This document shows positions 17,085 through 26,068 of a stretch of DNA of 64,000 bases, in pieces. The notes below the pieces were generated by a model, which had not been told where the DNA came from, ran no database searches, and saw only the letters and a list, made by a program, of their open reading frames with translations. The position numbers were made by a program, and so were the translations under genes. Position 1 is the stretch's first letter. Every line of letters starts with the position of its first letter. The stretch comes from Clostridiaceae bacterium (lineage in GTDB: Bacteria > Bacillota > Clostridia > Peptostreptococcales > Tindalliaceae): positions 1 through 64,000 of the forward strand of contig JAGXHW010000012.1 in assembly GCA_024635995.1 (NCBI GenBank). The letters are read 5' to 3'.

Positions 17085-18023
17085 TTATTGATGTGCCCTT
17101 CCAATCAATTGGTTAATATCATTAATCTGGTGGTTCTCTAAGTAATCTCTCATCCCTTGTAACACATCCAGACAAGCTGTCGGGTTAACAAAATTTCCAG
17201 TGCCAACAGATACGGCAGTTGCCCCCGCCAATATAAATTCTATAGCATCATCGCCATCCATAATCCCACCCATTCCAATGATGGGTATGTTGACAGACTG
17301 ATAAACCTGCCATACCTGTCGTAAGGCAATAGGTTTAATAGCCGGTCCTGATAAACCACCAAAAACCTGTTTTAACACTGGTTTTTGCTTGTGTATGTCG
17401 ATTGCCATTGCCAAGACAGTATTGATCATGGATACCGCATCAGCTCCCCCAGCTTCTGCCCTTCTGGCGATGTATCCAATATCAGTCACATTGGGTGATA
17501 ATTTGACAATGATTGGCAAATCAGTGGCTTTTCTTACAGCAGAAGTGATCAATTCCACCATTTCGGGATTTGTTGCAAAAACTTCTCCCCCACGGTGAAT
17601 ATTAGGGCAGGACACATTGATTTCCATCGCATCAACACCTTTTTCCGTGGACAGTCTCTTTGACATGATCACAAACTCTTCCACACTGTTTCCCGATATA
17701 TTTGCTATCACTTTTGTTTTGTACTGGTTGAGAAACGGCATTTCCTCTGCAATAAATTTCTCAATGCCAGGGTTCTGCAGACCAATGGAATTGATGATCC
17801 CCATTTCCGTTTCCACAATGCGAGGTGTGGGATTTCCTTCTCTCGCTGCCGGGGTTAACCCTTTCACAGCGATGGCACCCAGCTTATCCAAGTCTATGTA
17901 CTCCGCATATTCCCTTCCAAACCCAAAAGTTCCGGAAGCCGCGATGACGGGGTTATCCAGCACAAGGCTTTTACATCCTTTAACCCTTGCAGGTATGGTC
18001 ACCCTCATTCCTTTAGTTTTCAT
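17085..18023 (-). CDS. pyrD: Dihydroorotate dehydrogenase B, catalytic subunit
   Basis: 312-aa FMN-dependent TIM barrel. Visible family motifs include NPVIAASGTFGFG at the start, VSCPNIHRGGEVF with the catalytic Cys typical of class 1B, PIIVKLSPNVTDI and IIGMGGIMDGDDAIEFILAGA. It oxidises dihydroorotate to orotate and passes electrons through PyrK to NAD+. Its start overlaps the pyrK end by 11 nt. It is last in the carA-carB-pyrK-pyrD operon. Confidence 0.95.
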   Translation of the reverse strand: MKTKGMRVTIPARVKGCKSLVLDNPVIAASGTFGFGREYAEYIDLDKLGAIAVKGLTPAAREGNPTPRIVETEMGIINSIGLQNPGIEKFIAEEMPFLNQYKTKVIANISGNSVEEFVIMSKRLSTEKGVDAMEINVSCPNIHRGGEVFATNPEMVELITSAVRKATDLPIIVKLSPNVTDIGYIARRAEAGGADAVSMINTVLAMAIDIHKQKPVLKQVFGGLSGPAIKPIALRQVWQVYQSVNIPIIGMGGIMDGDDAIEFILAGATAVSVGTGNFVNPTACLDVLQGMRDYLENHQINDINQLIGRAHQ

Positions 18024-18813
18024 GAAAAATTACCTCCGATGCCTTGAAAACAGGACCTTCCTTACAGGCTTTTTCATAATGACTTCCTGCTTCATCTCTT
18101 ATTCTCACTACGCATCCTAAACAGGCCCCAACGCCACAGGCCATCTTTTCTTCCAGGGAAACCCACGCGTTTACACCGGCATACTCACAAATTATTGCCA
18201 CTTTGTGCATCATAATTTCCGGTCCGCAGGTAAGCACCGCATCAATTTTTTCTGATGAAATCATTTCTTCCAACACTTCTGTTGGATATCCTTTGTTGCC
18301 TACGCTGCCATCCTCTGTTGAGATGTATGTTTTAACCCCCAGACGCTTAAAATCACCTTCCAGCATGGCTCTATGTTTATCTGCATAACCTAAAATAACA
18401 GTTGTCTGAATATCTTTTTCCACCAGTCTTTCTGCAGTAAACAGCAACGGAGCTGCACCCAGACCACCACCAATCAGCACAACATGGTGAGGTTTGGTGT
18501 CCGGCAATGAAAAGCCAGTACCTAAGGGGCCCAGTATTCCCACCTTTTTTCCTGGCAGGTCCAAGGCCATGATCGTGGTTCCTTTTCCAACAACAGCGTA
18601 TAATAATGATATGGTACCTTGTGCCAGGTCAATCCGATGAATGCTGAATGGTCTTCTCAGCAAAGGGTCGCCTGTTTGATTGATTTTAACATGAACAAAC
18701 TGGCCAGGCTGTGATGTTCTTAATAAATCTTCATCTGTTTTGATGACCATACGGTAACAGCCTTCATACATCTTTTCCTGGTACAGTATTTCACCAGTGT
18801 ATTCTTTTTTCAT
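18013..18813 (-). CDS. pyrK: Dihydroorotate dehydrogenase B, electron transfer subunit
   Basis: About 266 aa. A ferredoxin-reductase-like FAD domain (RRPFSIHRID, RxxS motif) leads to an NAD-binding half (LIGGGLGAAPLLFTAERL) and a C-terminal [2Fe-2S] site whose cysteines are in MACGVGACLGCVV and YEKAC. It forms the PyrD2-PyrK2 enzyme with the next gene. I take the ATG at 18813, 10 nt after GGAGGG; an upstream in-frame ATG would lengthen it by a few residues. Translationally coupled to pyrD. Confidence 0.95.
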   Translation of the reverse strand: MKKEYTGEILYQEKMYEGCYRMVIKTDEDLLRTSQPGQFVHVKINQTGDPLLRRPFSIHRIDLAQGTISLLYAVVGKGTTIMALDLPGKKVGILGPLGTGFSLPDTKPHHVVLIGGGLGAAPLLFTAERLVEKDIQTTVILGYADKHRAMLEGDFKRLGVKTYISTEDGSVGNKGYPTEVLEEMISSEKIDAVLTCGPEIMMHKVAIICEYAGVNAWVSLEEKMACGVGACLGCVVRIRDEAGSHYEKACKEGPVFKASEVIFHEN

Positions 18814-18853
18814 GCGAATGACACCCTCCATCTCCAAACACCGACCCCTCTAA

Positions 18854-21800
18854 TTATCCTTCCAAACCTGTTACTTTGAATGAAATTGATTTAAGTACCT
18901 CCAAAACAGCTCTCGCTGTGTCCATGGAAGTCACACATGGCACTCCTGATTCTACGGCTGCTCTTCTGATTTTAAACCCATCACGTTTTGGTTGCTTGCC
19001 TTTTGCCGGTGTGTTAATGACCAAATGGACCTTTTCCTCTTGAATAAGATTAAGAAGGTTCGGGCTATCTTCTCCAATTTTTCGTGTTTCTTTTACTTGG
19101 ATACCCGCTTGTCTCAGCGCCAATGCTGTTCCTTTAGTGGCAAAAATGGAAAACCCAATTTCCCATAGTTCCCTAATAATGGGAATGGCTTCGTCCTTAT
19201 CTTTATCGGCAATGGTGACCAGTATATTGCCATCTGTCGGCACTTCTAATCCAGAAGCTGTTAATGCTTTGTATAATGCCTTGGGGTACAGTTCATCCAT
19301 ACCGATTGATTCACCAGTTGATTTCATTTCAGGTCCCAAGGATGTGTCCACCTCAATGAGCTTCGAGAAAGAAAACACAGGTGCTTTTACAGCGTAACCC
19401 GGTCGCGACGCTGCCAAACCAGCTCTCCAGCCCTGTTGTGGCAACGACTCCCCCATAACCGCTCTTGTGGCGATGGAGATCATGGGGATGCCGGTGACTT
19501 TACTCAGAAAAGGAATGGTACGACTTGAACGGGGATTCACTTCCAGAAGGTACACCCTGTTATACCTGATAACAAATTGAAGGTTAATCATACCCTTCAC
19601 TTGCAGGGCTTTCGCCAGCCTTGATGTATAATCCATAACCGTTTCCTGCATGTGACGGTTCAGGTTAAGAGGCGGGGTTACTGCAATACTGTCACCGGAA
19701 TGGACACCAGCCCGTTCAATGTGTTCCATAATGCCTGGTACCAGTATTTGCTCTCCGTCTGATATAGCGTCCACTTCCACTTCCATACCCTGAAGGTACT
19801 GGTCCAACAAGACAGGGTGTTTTGGTGACACCAAGGCTGCATTGGTCATATATTCATCCAGCTCCTCCATTGAGTAGAGTATCTCCATGTTTCTACCTCC
19901 TAATACATAGGAGGGTCTGATCACCAATGGAAAACCTATCTCCTTTGCGCATATGACAGCTTCTTGTTCTGATCTGGCCGTTTTTCCATATGGCATTGGT
20001 ATGCCCAGTTGTTGCACAAGTTGATTGAACTTGTCCCTGTCTTCTGCAGCATCAATATCTGAAACAGTAGTTCCCAAAATTTTTACACCTGCTTTTTCCA
20101 GTGAATCTGCCAAGTTAATGGCAGTTTGTCCGCCAAATTGAACAATGACACCCTCCGGTTGTTCCATTTCGATAACATTCAACACATCTTCAGTGGTCAA
20201 CGGTTCAAAATAAAGACGGTCCGACGTATTAAAATCAGTACTCACTGTTTCAGGGTTGTTGTTGATGACGATGGATTCAATTCCCATCTCCCGGAGTGCC
20301 CACAGTGAGTGAACCGTACAATAGTCAAATTCAACTCCTTGTCCAATACGAATCGGGCCTGATCCTAGAATCAACACTTTTCGTTTTTTGGTTGGAAAAG
20401 CTTCATTCTTGCCTTCATAACTACCGTAAAAATAGGGTGTTACTGCCGGAAATTCTCCTGCACAGGTGTCCACCATGTGATACGAAGGGATAATTCCTTT
20501 ACCAATGCGATACGACCGGAACTCTTTCTCCGTTGTGTTCAATAAATCAGCAAGGTGTTCATCTGAAAAGCCCATTTTTTTTGCTTCTTTCAGCACACGA
20601 TCAGGAAGTTGATCCATGGATAGCCCTAAAAGTTTCTTTTCAAAGTCTGTTATGATCTTGATTTTTTCAAGAAAAAACGGGTCCATTCCTGTCATTTCGT
20701 TGATTGGCTCAATCTCAACCCCTCTGGCCAAGGCTGTGGCAATATAAAAAATACGTTCATCGTCTCTCACTGCAATTCGATCCATCAATTGTTCTATCGA
20801 CAGATCATCAAGCCCACAAATGACCAGGCTGCTTCTGTTCAGTTCGAGAGAACGCACTCCTTTTAGAAGCGCGGCTTCAAAACTGCGATCCAAGGACATG
20901 ACTTCTCCTGTCGCTTTCATTTGTGTTCCCAAACTTCTATTGGCCAAGGCAAACTTATCAAATGGCCAGCGAGGAAATTTCAGGACAACATAGTCCAATG
21001 CAGGTTCAAAGGCCGTGTGGCCCATTCCTGTGATGGGGTTGGGAATTTCGTCCAGATGGAGGCCAATGGCAATTTTCGTGGCAATACGGGCGATGGGAAA
21101 TCCCGTTGCTTTAGAAGCCAATGCACTGGACCGGCTTACCCTTGGGTTTACTTCAATGACCACGTAGTCCATGCTATCCGGGTGCAGCGCATATTGTACA
21201 TTGCATCCACCCTCTACCCCAAGTGCACGAATAATCTTCAGGGATGCACTGCGAAGCATTTGATATTCCCGGTTCGCCAGGGTTTGACTGGGTGCCACCA
21301 CAATGCTGTCACCCGTGTGAACACCCACAGGATCAACATTTTCCATGCTGCAAATAGCGATACAAGTGTCGTTGCCGTCTCTCATCACTTCAAATTCAAT
21401 TTCTTTCCAGCCCGAGACACATCGTTCCACTAATATCTGGGTTACCCGGCTGCTCTTTAACCCAATTCTCCCAATTTCTCTTAGTTCTTCTTCACTGGCG
21501 GCTATTCCTCCGCCAGTACCGCCCATGGTATAGGCTGGCCGGACAATGACCGGGTATCCAATTTCAGCAGCAAATTCCAGGGCATCCTCTAATTTGTTGA
21601 CAATTTTGCTTAAAGCGATCGGCTGATCAATGCTCTCCAGCATCTGGTTAAAAAGCTGTCGGTCCTCTGCTTTTTGGATGGCTTCCACCTGTGTCCCTAA
21701 CAGGCGAACCCCTTCTGCATCCAGAAAACCTTCTTCAGCAAGTTCAACTGCCAGGTTCAGCGCCACTTGTCCACCAAGCGTTGGTAAGAGACCCTCTGGT

Positions 21801-22045
21801 TTTTCTTTTCTGATTATTTTCTTGATGAATGGAATCGTCAATGGCTCCATGTAGACCCTGTCAGCGATCCCTGGATCAGTCATAATTGTGGCGGGGTTGC
21901 TGTTAACCAAAATCACTTCAATTCCTTCTTCTTTTAAGGCCATGCACGCCTGGGTGCCAGCATAATCGAATTCTGCTGCCTGGCCAATGATGATGGGTCC
22001 TGAACCAATTACCATCACCTTTTTAAGCGTCTTATTTAAAGGCAT
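18854..22045 (-). CDS. carB: Carbamoyl-phosphate synthase large subunit
   Basis: 1063 aa, the normal full length. Two homologous ATP-grasp halves are visible, beginning VMVIGSGPIIIGQAAEFDYA and, near residue 550, VLILGSGPIRIGQGVEFDYC. Metal/ATP sites include EVNPRVSRSSALASKATG and EVNPRSSRTIPFLSKVTG. The C-terminal allosteric (MGS-like) domain contains STKGTALAL-type sequence (FATKGTALALRQAG). Makes carbamoyl phosphate from bicarbonate, glutamine-derived ammonia and two ATP. Its start overlaps carA by 10 nt. The promoter-proximal PyrR leader implies control by UMP. Confidence 0.97.
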   Translation of the reverse strand: MPLNKTLKKVMVIGSGPIIIGQAAEFDYAGTQACMALKEEGIEVILVNSNPATIMTDPGIADRVYMEPLTIPFIKKIIRKEKPEGLLPTLGGQVALNLAVELAEEGFLDAEGVRLLGTQVEAIQKAEDRQLFNQMLESIDQPIALSKIVNKLEDALEFAAEIGYPVIVRPAYTMGGTGGGIAASEEELREIGRIGLKSSRVTQILVERCVSGWKEIEFEVMRDGNDTCIAICSMENVDPVGVHTGDSIVVAPSQTLANREYQMLRSASLKIIRALGVEGGCNVQYALHPDSMDYVVIEVNPRVSRSSALASKATGFPIARIATKIAIGLHLDEIPNPITGMGHTAFEPALDYVVLKFPRWPFDKFALANRSLGTQMKATGEVMSLDRSFEAALLKGVRSLELNRSSLVICGLDDLSIEQLMDRIAVRDDERIFYIATALARGVEIEPINEMTGMDPFFLEKIKIITDFEKKLLGLSMDQLPDRVLKEAKKMGFSDEHLADLLNTTEKEFRSYRIGKGIIPSYHMVDTCAGEFPAVTPYFYGSYEGKNEAFPTKKRKVLILGSGPIRIGQGVEFDYCTVHSLWALREMGIESIVINNNPETVSTDFNTSDRLYFEPLTTEDVLNVIEMEQPEGVIVQFGGQTAINLADSLEKAGVKILGTTVSDIDAAEDRDKFNQLVQQLGIPMPYGKTARSEQEAVICAKEIGFPLVIRPSYVLGGRNMEILYSMEELDEYMTNAALVSPKHPVLLDQYLQGMEVEVDAISDGEQILVPGIMEHIERAGVHSGDSIAVTPPLNLNRHMQETVMDYTSRLAKALQVKGMINLQFVIRYNRVYLLEVNPRSSRTIPFLSKVTGIPMISIATRAVMGESLPQQGWRAGLAASRPGYAVKAPVFSFSKLIEVDTSLGPEMKSTGESIGMDELYPKALYKALTASGLEVPTDGNILVTIADKDKDEAIPIIRELWEIGFSIFATKGTALALRQAGIQVKETRKIGEDSPNLLNLIQEEKVHLVINTPAKGKQPKRDGFKIRRAAVESGVPCVTSMDTARAVLEVLKSISFKVTGLEG

Positions 22046-23106
22046 AAATGACCCTCCTCCAGTAATGATTGGAATACGTTGAATATGGAAACTGAATCTT
22101 CTGGTCCAGGGGATGCCTCCGGATGATATTGAATGGAAAACACAGGCAGTTGAAGGTGTTTTAGTCCTTCAATTGTATTGTCATTCAGGTTTATGTGAGT
22201 AACGCGTAAAAACGCTGGAAGGGATGATTCCTCCACGGTGTAACTGTGGTTTTGTGAGGTTATCTTTATTTTTCCTGTTTCCAGGTCTTTCACCGGGTGA
22301 TTTCCTCCCCTGTGTCCAAAGGGGAGTTTAATGGTTTTTGCTCCACATGCAAGGCTAATTAATTGGTGTCCCAGGCAAATACCCATCATGGGCAGCTTTT
22401 TGGCCATTAATATTTTGATATTGTCTATGGCCGTGGTTAAATCTTCCGGATTCCCTGGCCCATTGGATAATAGCACACCCCTGGGGTTGAAAGACAATAT
22501 TTGTTCTGCTTCTGTTTGAGCTGGAAACTGGGCTATGTAATAACCCCGTTTAATCAGGTGATGAAGAATAGAAGTCTTTACCCCATAATCCAACAGTGCA
22601 ATCTTTATACATTCAGGATTACCATGGTATAGGATTTCCCTGGTAGTGACCTGTTTTACTGGATCGGGCAATGGTTTTAGTAAATCTGTCATGTCCAATG
22701 GATCACCTTCAGATAGAATAACACCTCTCAAAGCACCTTTTTCCCGAATATGAAGTGTTAAGGCCCTTGTGTCGATTCCTTCGATTCCCGTGATTTCATT
22801 TTCTGCCAGATAAGTGTCCACATTTCCTTTTGACCTAAAATTGCTTGGCGTTCGACACAATTCTTTTACCACCAGCGCATTAACCTTTGGACTGATGGAT
22901 TCCACATCTTCCCAGTTAAACCCATAATTACCTACCAAGGGATATGTCATTACAACCATTTGGTTAACATAGGACGGATCTGTCAGAATTTCCTGGTATC
23001 CCGTCATGCTGGTGTTAAAAACCATTTCGCCCTTTACCCGGTTTTTCGCGCCAAACAGTGTGCCTTCAAATTGTGTGCCATCTTCAAGGTGCAATATTCC
23101 CCTCAT
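22036..23106 (-). CDS. carA: Carbamoyl-phosphate synthase small subunit
   Basis: 356-aa glutamine amidotransferase subunit. The N-terminal domain has VFNTSMTGYQEILTDPSYVNQ; the class I GATase domain has LLSNGPGNPEDL, MMGICLGHQLISLACG with the nucleophilic Cys, and QYHPEASPGPEDS with the catalytic His-Glu. It hydrolyses glutamine and channels ammonia to CarB. ATG follows GGAGGAGG. First gene of the pyr operon, directly after the leader described at 23140-23326. Confidence 0.97.
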   Translation of the reverse strand: MRGILHLEDGTQFEGTLFGAKNRVKGEMVFNTSMTGYQEILTDPSYVNQMVVMTYPLVGNYGFNWEDVESISPKVNALVVKELCRTPSNFRSKGNVDTYLAENEITGIEGIDTRALTLHIREKGALRGVILSEGDPLDMTDLLKPLPDPVKQVTTREILYHGNPECIKIALLDYGVKTSILHHLIKRGYYIAQFPAQTEAEQILSFNPRGVLLSNGPGNPEDLTTAIDNIKILMAKKLPMMGICLGHQLISLACGAKTIKLPFGHRGGNHPVKDLETGKIKITSQNHSYTVEESSLPAFLRVTHINLNDNTIEGLKHLQLPVFSIQYHPEASPGPEDSVSIFNVFQSLLEEGHLCL

Positions 23107-23139
23107 CTTATTCCTCCTCCATCTTCATGTAATATACGC

Positions 23140-23176
23140 AAAAAATCCTTGATGTCTTTAAGACAGCAAGGATTTT
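23140..23176 (-). terminator. Attenuator terminator in the pyr leader
   Basis: On the minus strand AAAATCCTTGCTGTC pairs with GACATCAAGGATTTT (one mismatch) round a short AT loop and ends in TTTTTT. It lies 34 nt before carA, so premature termination here would shut down the pyr operon. Confidence 0.85.
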
Positions 23177-23183
23177 CTTTCCA

Positions 23184-23224
23184 CTCGCGCAAAGAACCTT
23201 CCTTTGCGCGAGAAAGGAAGGTTC
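23184..23224 (-). promoter_or_regulatory. Two mutually exclusive leader hairpins
   Basis: Two perfect stems share one strand. Stem A pairs GAACCTTCCTTT with AAAGGAAGGTTC (23213-23224 with 23194-23205, 12 bp, 7-nt loop). Stem B pairs CTCGCGCAAAG with CTTTGCGCGAG (23202-23212 with 23184-23194, 11 bp, 7-nt loop). They cannot coexist. They lie between the PyrR loop and the terminator and look like part of the antitermination switch. Confidence 0.75.
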
Positions 23225-23248
23225 AGGAAGTCAGTACCTGTTTATATT

Positions 23249-23279
23249 CCTTACCAGTCTCACGGGACCAGTTTAAAGG
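23249..23279 (-). promoter_or_regulatory. PyrR-binding loop in pyr mRNA leader
   Basis: The minus-strand RNA reads GGUCCCGUGAGACU, close to the PyrR consensus ARUCCNGNGAGGYU, with hexaloop CCGUGA (CNGNGA) closed by GUC/GAC and an outer CCUU/AAGG stem. UMP-bound PyrR binding here would favour the downstream terminator. Where pyrR itself lies is not visible. Confidence 0.8.
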
Positions 23280-23296
23280 ACCATTTAATTTTATTT

Positions 23297-23326
23297 ATCT
23301 TATCAAACTTACAGTCTGTGTGTCAA
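23297..23326 (-). promoter_or_regulatory. Promoter of the pyr operon
   Basis: On the minus strand TTGACA (23326-23321), an 18-bp spacer and TAAGAT (23302-23297) precede the PyrR loop by about 20 nt, giving a leader of roughly 185 nt before carA. Confidence 0.55.
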
Positions 23327-23453
23327 GCTACGCTATTTAATAGCTATTTATAATCTCCACTTTTTCTAAGCCTGATTTAAGTGAAAGGAAACGGGTATTT
23401 CTCATGTAGTTGGCTGTGAAACACTAAAAACCACATAATGAGGAGAGATACGC

Positions 23454-23861
23454 ATGTTACTATGGATTCGGATTTATCTGGTGGCTGTTGTGGTTTTTTT
23501 TGGTATTGACTTGGTCTGGCTGGGTATTGTCGCTCAACGTTTTTATCAAAATCAAATTGGTTTTTTACTATCCCCAAAAGTTAATTGGACGGCGGCCATT
23601 TCATTCTATTTGTTATACATTATAGGACTTCTTTATTTTGCTGTTCGTCCGGCATTACTGAATAACAGTTGGCAAACAGCTCTGTTAACAGGAGCTTTCT
23701 TTGGCTTTATCACCTATGCAACTTATGATCTGACTAATTTGGCCACCCTGAAAGATTGGCCATTGCTGGTCACTGTTATTGACCTGATGTGGGGAACAAC
23801 CTTGGGAGCTTCAGTTTCCACCGTCACCTACCTCATCGTGAAACGATTGAACTGGTTCTAA
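23454..23861 (+). CDS. DUF2177 family membrane protein
   Basis: 135 aa with four hydrophobic helices. The N-terminal VVFFGIDLVWLGIVAQRFY and the central GFITYATYDLTNLATLKDWP match the DUF2177 family of predicted inner-membrane proteins of unknown function. GAGGAGAG precedes the ATG. It is a single gene facing the convergent GH31 gene, whose stop lies 2 bp beyond its own. No functional hint from context. Confidence 0.8.
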   Translation: MLLWIRIYLVAVVVFFGIDLVWLGIVAQRFYQNQIGFLLSPKVNWTAAISFYLLYIIGLLYFAVRPALLNNSWQTALLTGAFFGFITYATYDLTNLATLKDWPLLVTVIDLMWGTTLGASVSTVTYLIVKRLNWF

Positions 23862-23862
23862 C

Positions 23863-26034
23863 TCATTGGTCTATCAACAATTCACGCTCTTCCCTACTGC
23901 CGTCAGGACCCATCAAGATCAAGTGTAATTTTCGTAATGTATGATTTCCTTTGTTCTCGATGGTCACGGCAAATTGGTTGTGTTCATAAACCACCCTGAT
24001 CACAACCTCTGCATAATCGCCCTTCACATAGTTTCTGGTAACGCCATCATCATCGAAATAAACGTAGACGGCTTCATCGGAAACATACCCAAGTACAGTT
24101 AGTTCAGACAGGTCCAAATTGTCCACATTCATCGCTGGTTTTGAAAGGATCAACAGGCTGTTCTTCCTGATGAAAATAGGTGTCTCCTCCAATGCCAGCT
24201 CAATATAATGAATCCCTTTTTCCACAATCTCAGTCTTTTCGATTTTCTCTGTAACAGCTTTCCACATCAGCATATCTTCAGGAACATACACATACCTCCC
24301 CTTGGCATTTTCCCGGTAAACGGGTGCTATCATCAATGATTCTCCCACCAATAACTGATCCTCCACCTCGCTGGAAAAATCATCCTCATATTCAAAGCAT
24401 AATGGCATAAAGAATACACCATGCTGTATCACTGCTTTCATGTATTCACTGTATAGATAAGGGATCAGGGTATAACGTAGTTTTATGATGTTTTTCAGAA
24501 TACGTGTTATTTTTTCGTCAAAGGCAAACGGTTCCTGTGCCCTGGTATTCAAAGCAGAATGATTTCTGAACAGTGGTGTAAACAAGCTTAACTGACTCCA
24601 TCTTACAAGCAACTGCCCATTAGCGTCACCACTAAAACCCCCTGTATCACCACCTGTGTACAAGATACCACATTGGTTTATGGCTGGCATCATTTGCAGG
24701 TTCAGCAAAATGTGTTCCCACCAGGAATAATTGTCACCTGTCCAAATGCCGGCATACCGTCCCTGTCCAATGGTTGAAGCTCTTGAAAACAAAAGAAAAC
24801 GTCGATCCGGATCAATTTCCTTCAAACCTTCTGCTGCTGATCTTGTCATATTATAACCATATAAATTATGAACTGACTTATGGTTGATCAACGTACCTTC
24901 CATTTGATGGTAAAACTTTTTGTAATCATCAGGATGGTTAAACAATGACTGAAATGCATGGGTTAACCCAAAGAAAGAATGAATGTTAAGGTTCTCTCCT
25001 TCGCTCTGTTTCGCCATGTCAATGGTGCTTTGCATCCTGTCCTCAGTGTAAAAAATGGAAGGTTCGTTCATATCATTCCAAAAGCCTTCAATACCCATGT
25101 CAACCAACACTTTATACTTTAACCCAAACCAACGCCGGGCTAGTGGGTTTAAAAAATCAGGAAAGTGAACTTTGCCCGGCCACACAGCTGCAACAAAAGG
25201 TTCCTGTTGATTGTTCAAGCAAAAAAACTGGTTTTTCACGCCCTCCTCATAAACCTCATAACCCTGTTCAATCTTAACACCTGCATCAATGATGGGGATC
25301 AGGCGGATGCCTTTGTTTTTCAATTCTCTTACATACGATTCAAATTTTGGAAATTTGTGTTGATCCACGGTAAAATCCTTGAAATCTTCCATATAATCAA
25401 TGTCCAAATAGACCGCATCGCAAGGTATCTCATTCACTTCAAATGCTCGAAGGATTTTATCCACTTCCTCTTTCGTGCCATAACTCCACCTGGACTGCTG
25501 GTATCCGAAGGCCCACTTAGGAGCCGCGTAGGAATTACCCATTAAGCTTCTAAATGACAGTGTTAATTCTTTCAAAGTGCCATGTTGAAAAATGTAGAGA
25601 TCAGCATGTACATCATTAATGGTGATGTACATTTCATCATGAACGGTATGTCCAATATCGTAGGTGATTTTCCCCGGGTAATCGATGAAAAGACCAAAAG
25701 GTGTATCTCCGGCGACTAATAGAAAGTTATGTGCTCCATAGAGAGATTTTTTATCCGGTGTGTGAATGGGATCATCAGTACAAAAAGATTCATACAGGCC
25801 ACCACGTTTGTTCATCCCACGAACATTTTCGCCTAATCCCAATACTTTTGTAGCCTCACCCATGATATATGACAATTTAATGGTGTTTTCCTTTTCTTCA
25901 ATTTCCAGAGGAAGTGATGGTAAGGTCTGTAGCTCCTCTGCATTTTGAATGTCATATTCAAGGCTTTCTGTATCAATCGGCTTTCCATAACGTAATCTAA
26001 TACAATGGTTGTTTACTCTAACTATTTTCACCAT
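23863..26034 (-). CDS. Glycoside hydrolase family 31 (alpha-glucosidase type)
   Basis: 723 aa, cytoplasmic (no signal peptide). The GH31 catalytic barrel shows the nucleophile Asp in GFWNDMNEPS (near residue 321) and the acid/base Asp in GIWTGDNYSWWEH (near 432), with upstream PKWAFGYQQSRWSYG and DAVYLDIDYMEDF. A C-terminal beta domain follows. Expected to cleave alpha-linked glucosides or xylosides; exact specificity is not readable. No sugar transporter or regulator lies beside it. AAGGAGG precedes the ATG. Upstream is an unrecognised secreted protein gene on the same strand. Confidence 0.93.
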   Translation of the reverse strand: MVKIVRVNNHCIRLRYGKPIDTESLEYDIQNAEELQTLPSLPLEIEEKENTIKLSYIMGEATKVLGLGENVRGMNKRGGLYESFCTDDPIHTPDKKSLYGAHNFLLVAGDTPFGLFIDYPGKITYDIGHTVHDEMYITINDVHADLYIFQHGTLKELTLSFRSLMGNSYAAPKWAFGYQQSRWSYGTKEEVDKILRAFEVNEIPCDAVYLDIDYMEDFKDFTVDQHKFPKFESYVRELKNKGIRLIPIIDAGVKIEQGYEVYEEGVKNQFFCLNNQQEPFVAAVWPGKVHFPDFLNPLARRWFGLKYKVLVDMGIEGFWNDMNEPSIFYTEDRMQSTIDMAKQSEGENLNIHSFFGLTHAFQSLFNHPDDYKKFYHQMEGTLINHKSVHNLYGYNMTRSAAEGLKEIDPDRRFLLFSRASTIGQGRYAGIWTGDNYSWWEHILLNLQMMPAINQCGILYTGGDTGGFSGDANGQLLVRWSQLSLFTPLFRNHSALNTRAQEPFAFDEKITRILKNIIKLRYTLIPYLYSEYMKAVIQHGVFFMPLCFEYEDDFSSEVEDQLLVGESLMIAPVYRENAKGRYVYVPEDMLMWKAVTEKIEKTEIVEKGIHYIELALEETPIFIRKNSLLILSKPAMNVDNLDLSELTVLGYVSDEAVYVYFDDDGVTRNYVKGDYAEVVIRVVYEHNQFAVTIENKGNHTLRKLHLILMGPDGSREERELLIDQ

Positions 26035-26068
26035 TTAGCCTCCTTGCTATCTCACATACCCTGCTCTC

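Noticed and set aside
20921-21433. 170-codon open frame on the plus strand inside carB
   Set aside because: Antisense shadow of a strongly conserved gene, with no ribosome site and cysteine/histidine-rich chance sequence.
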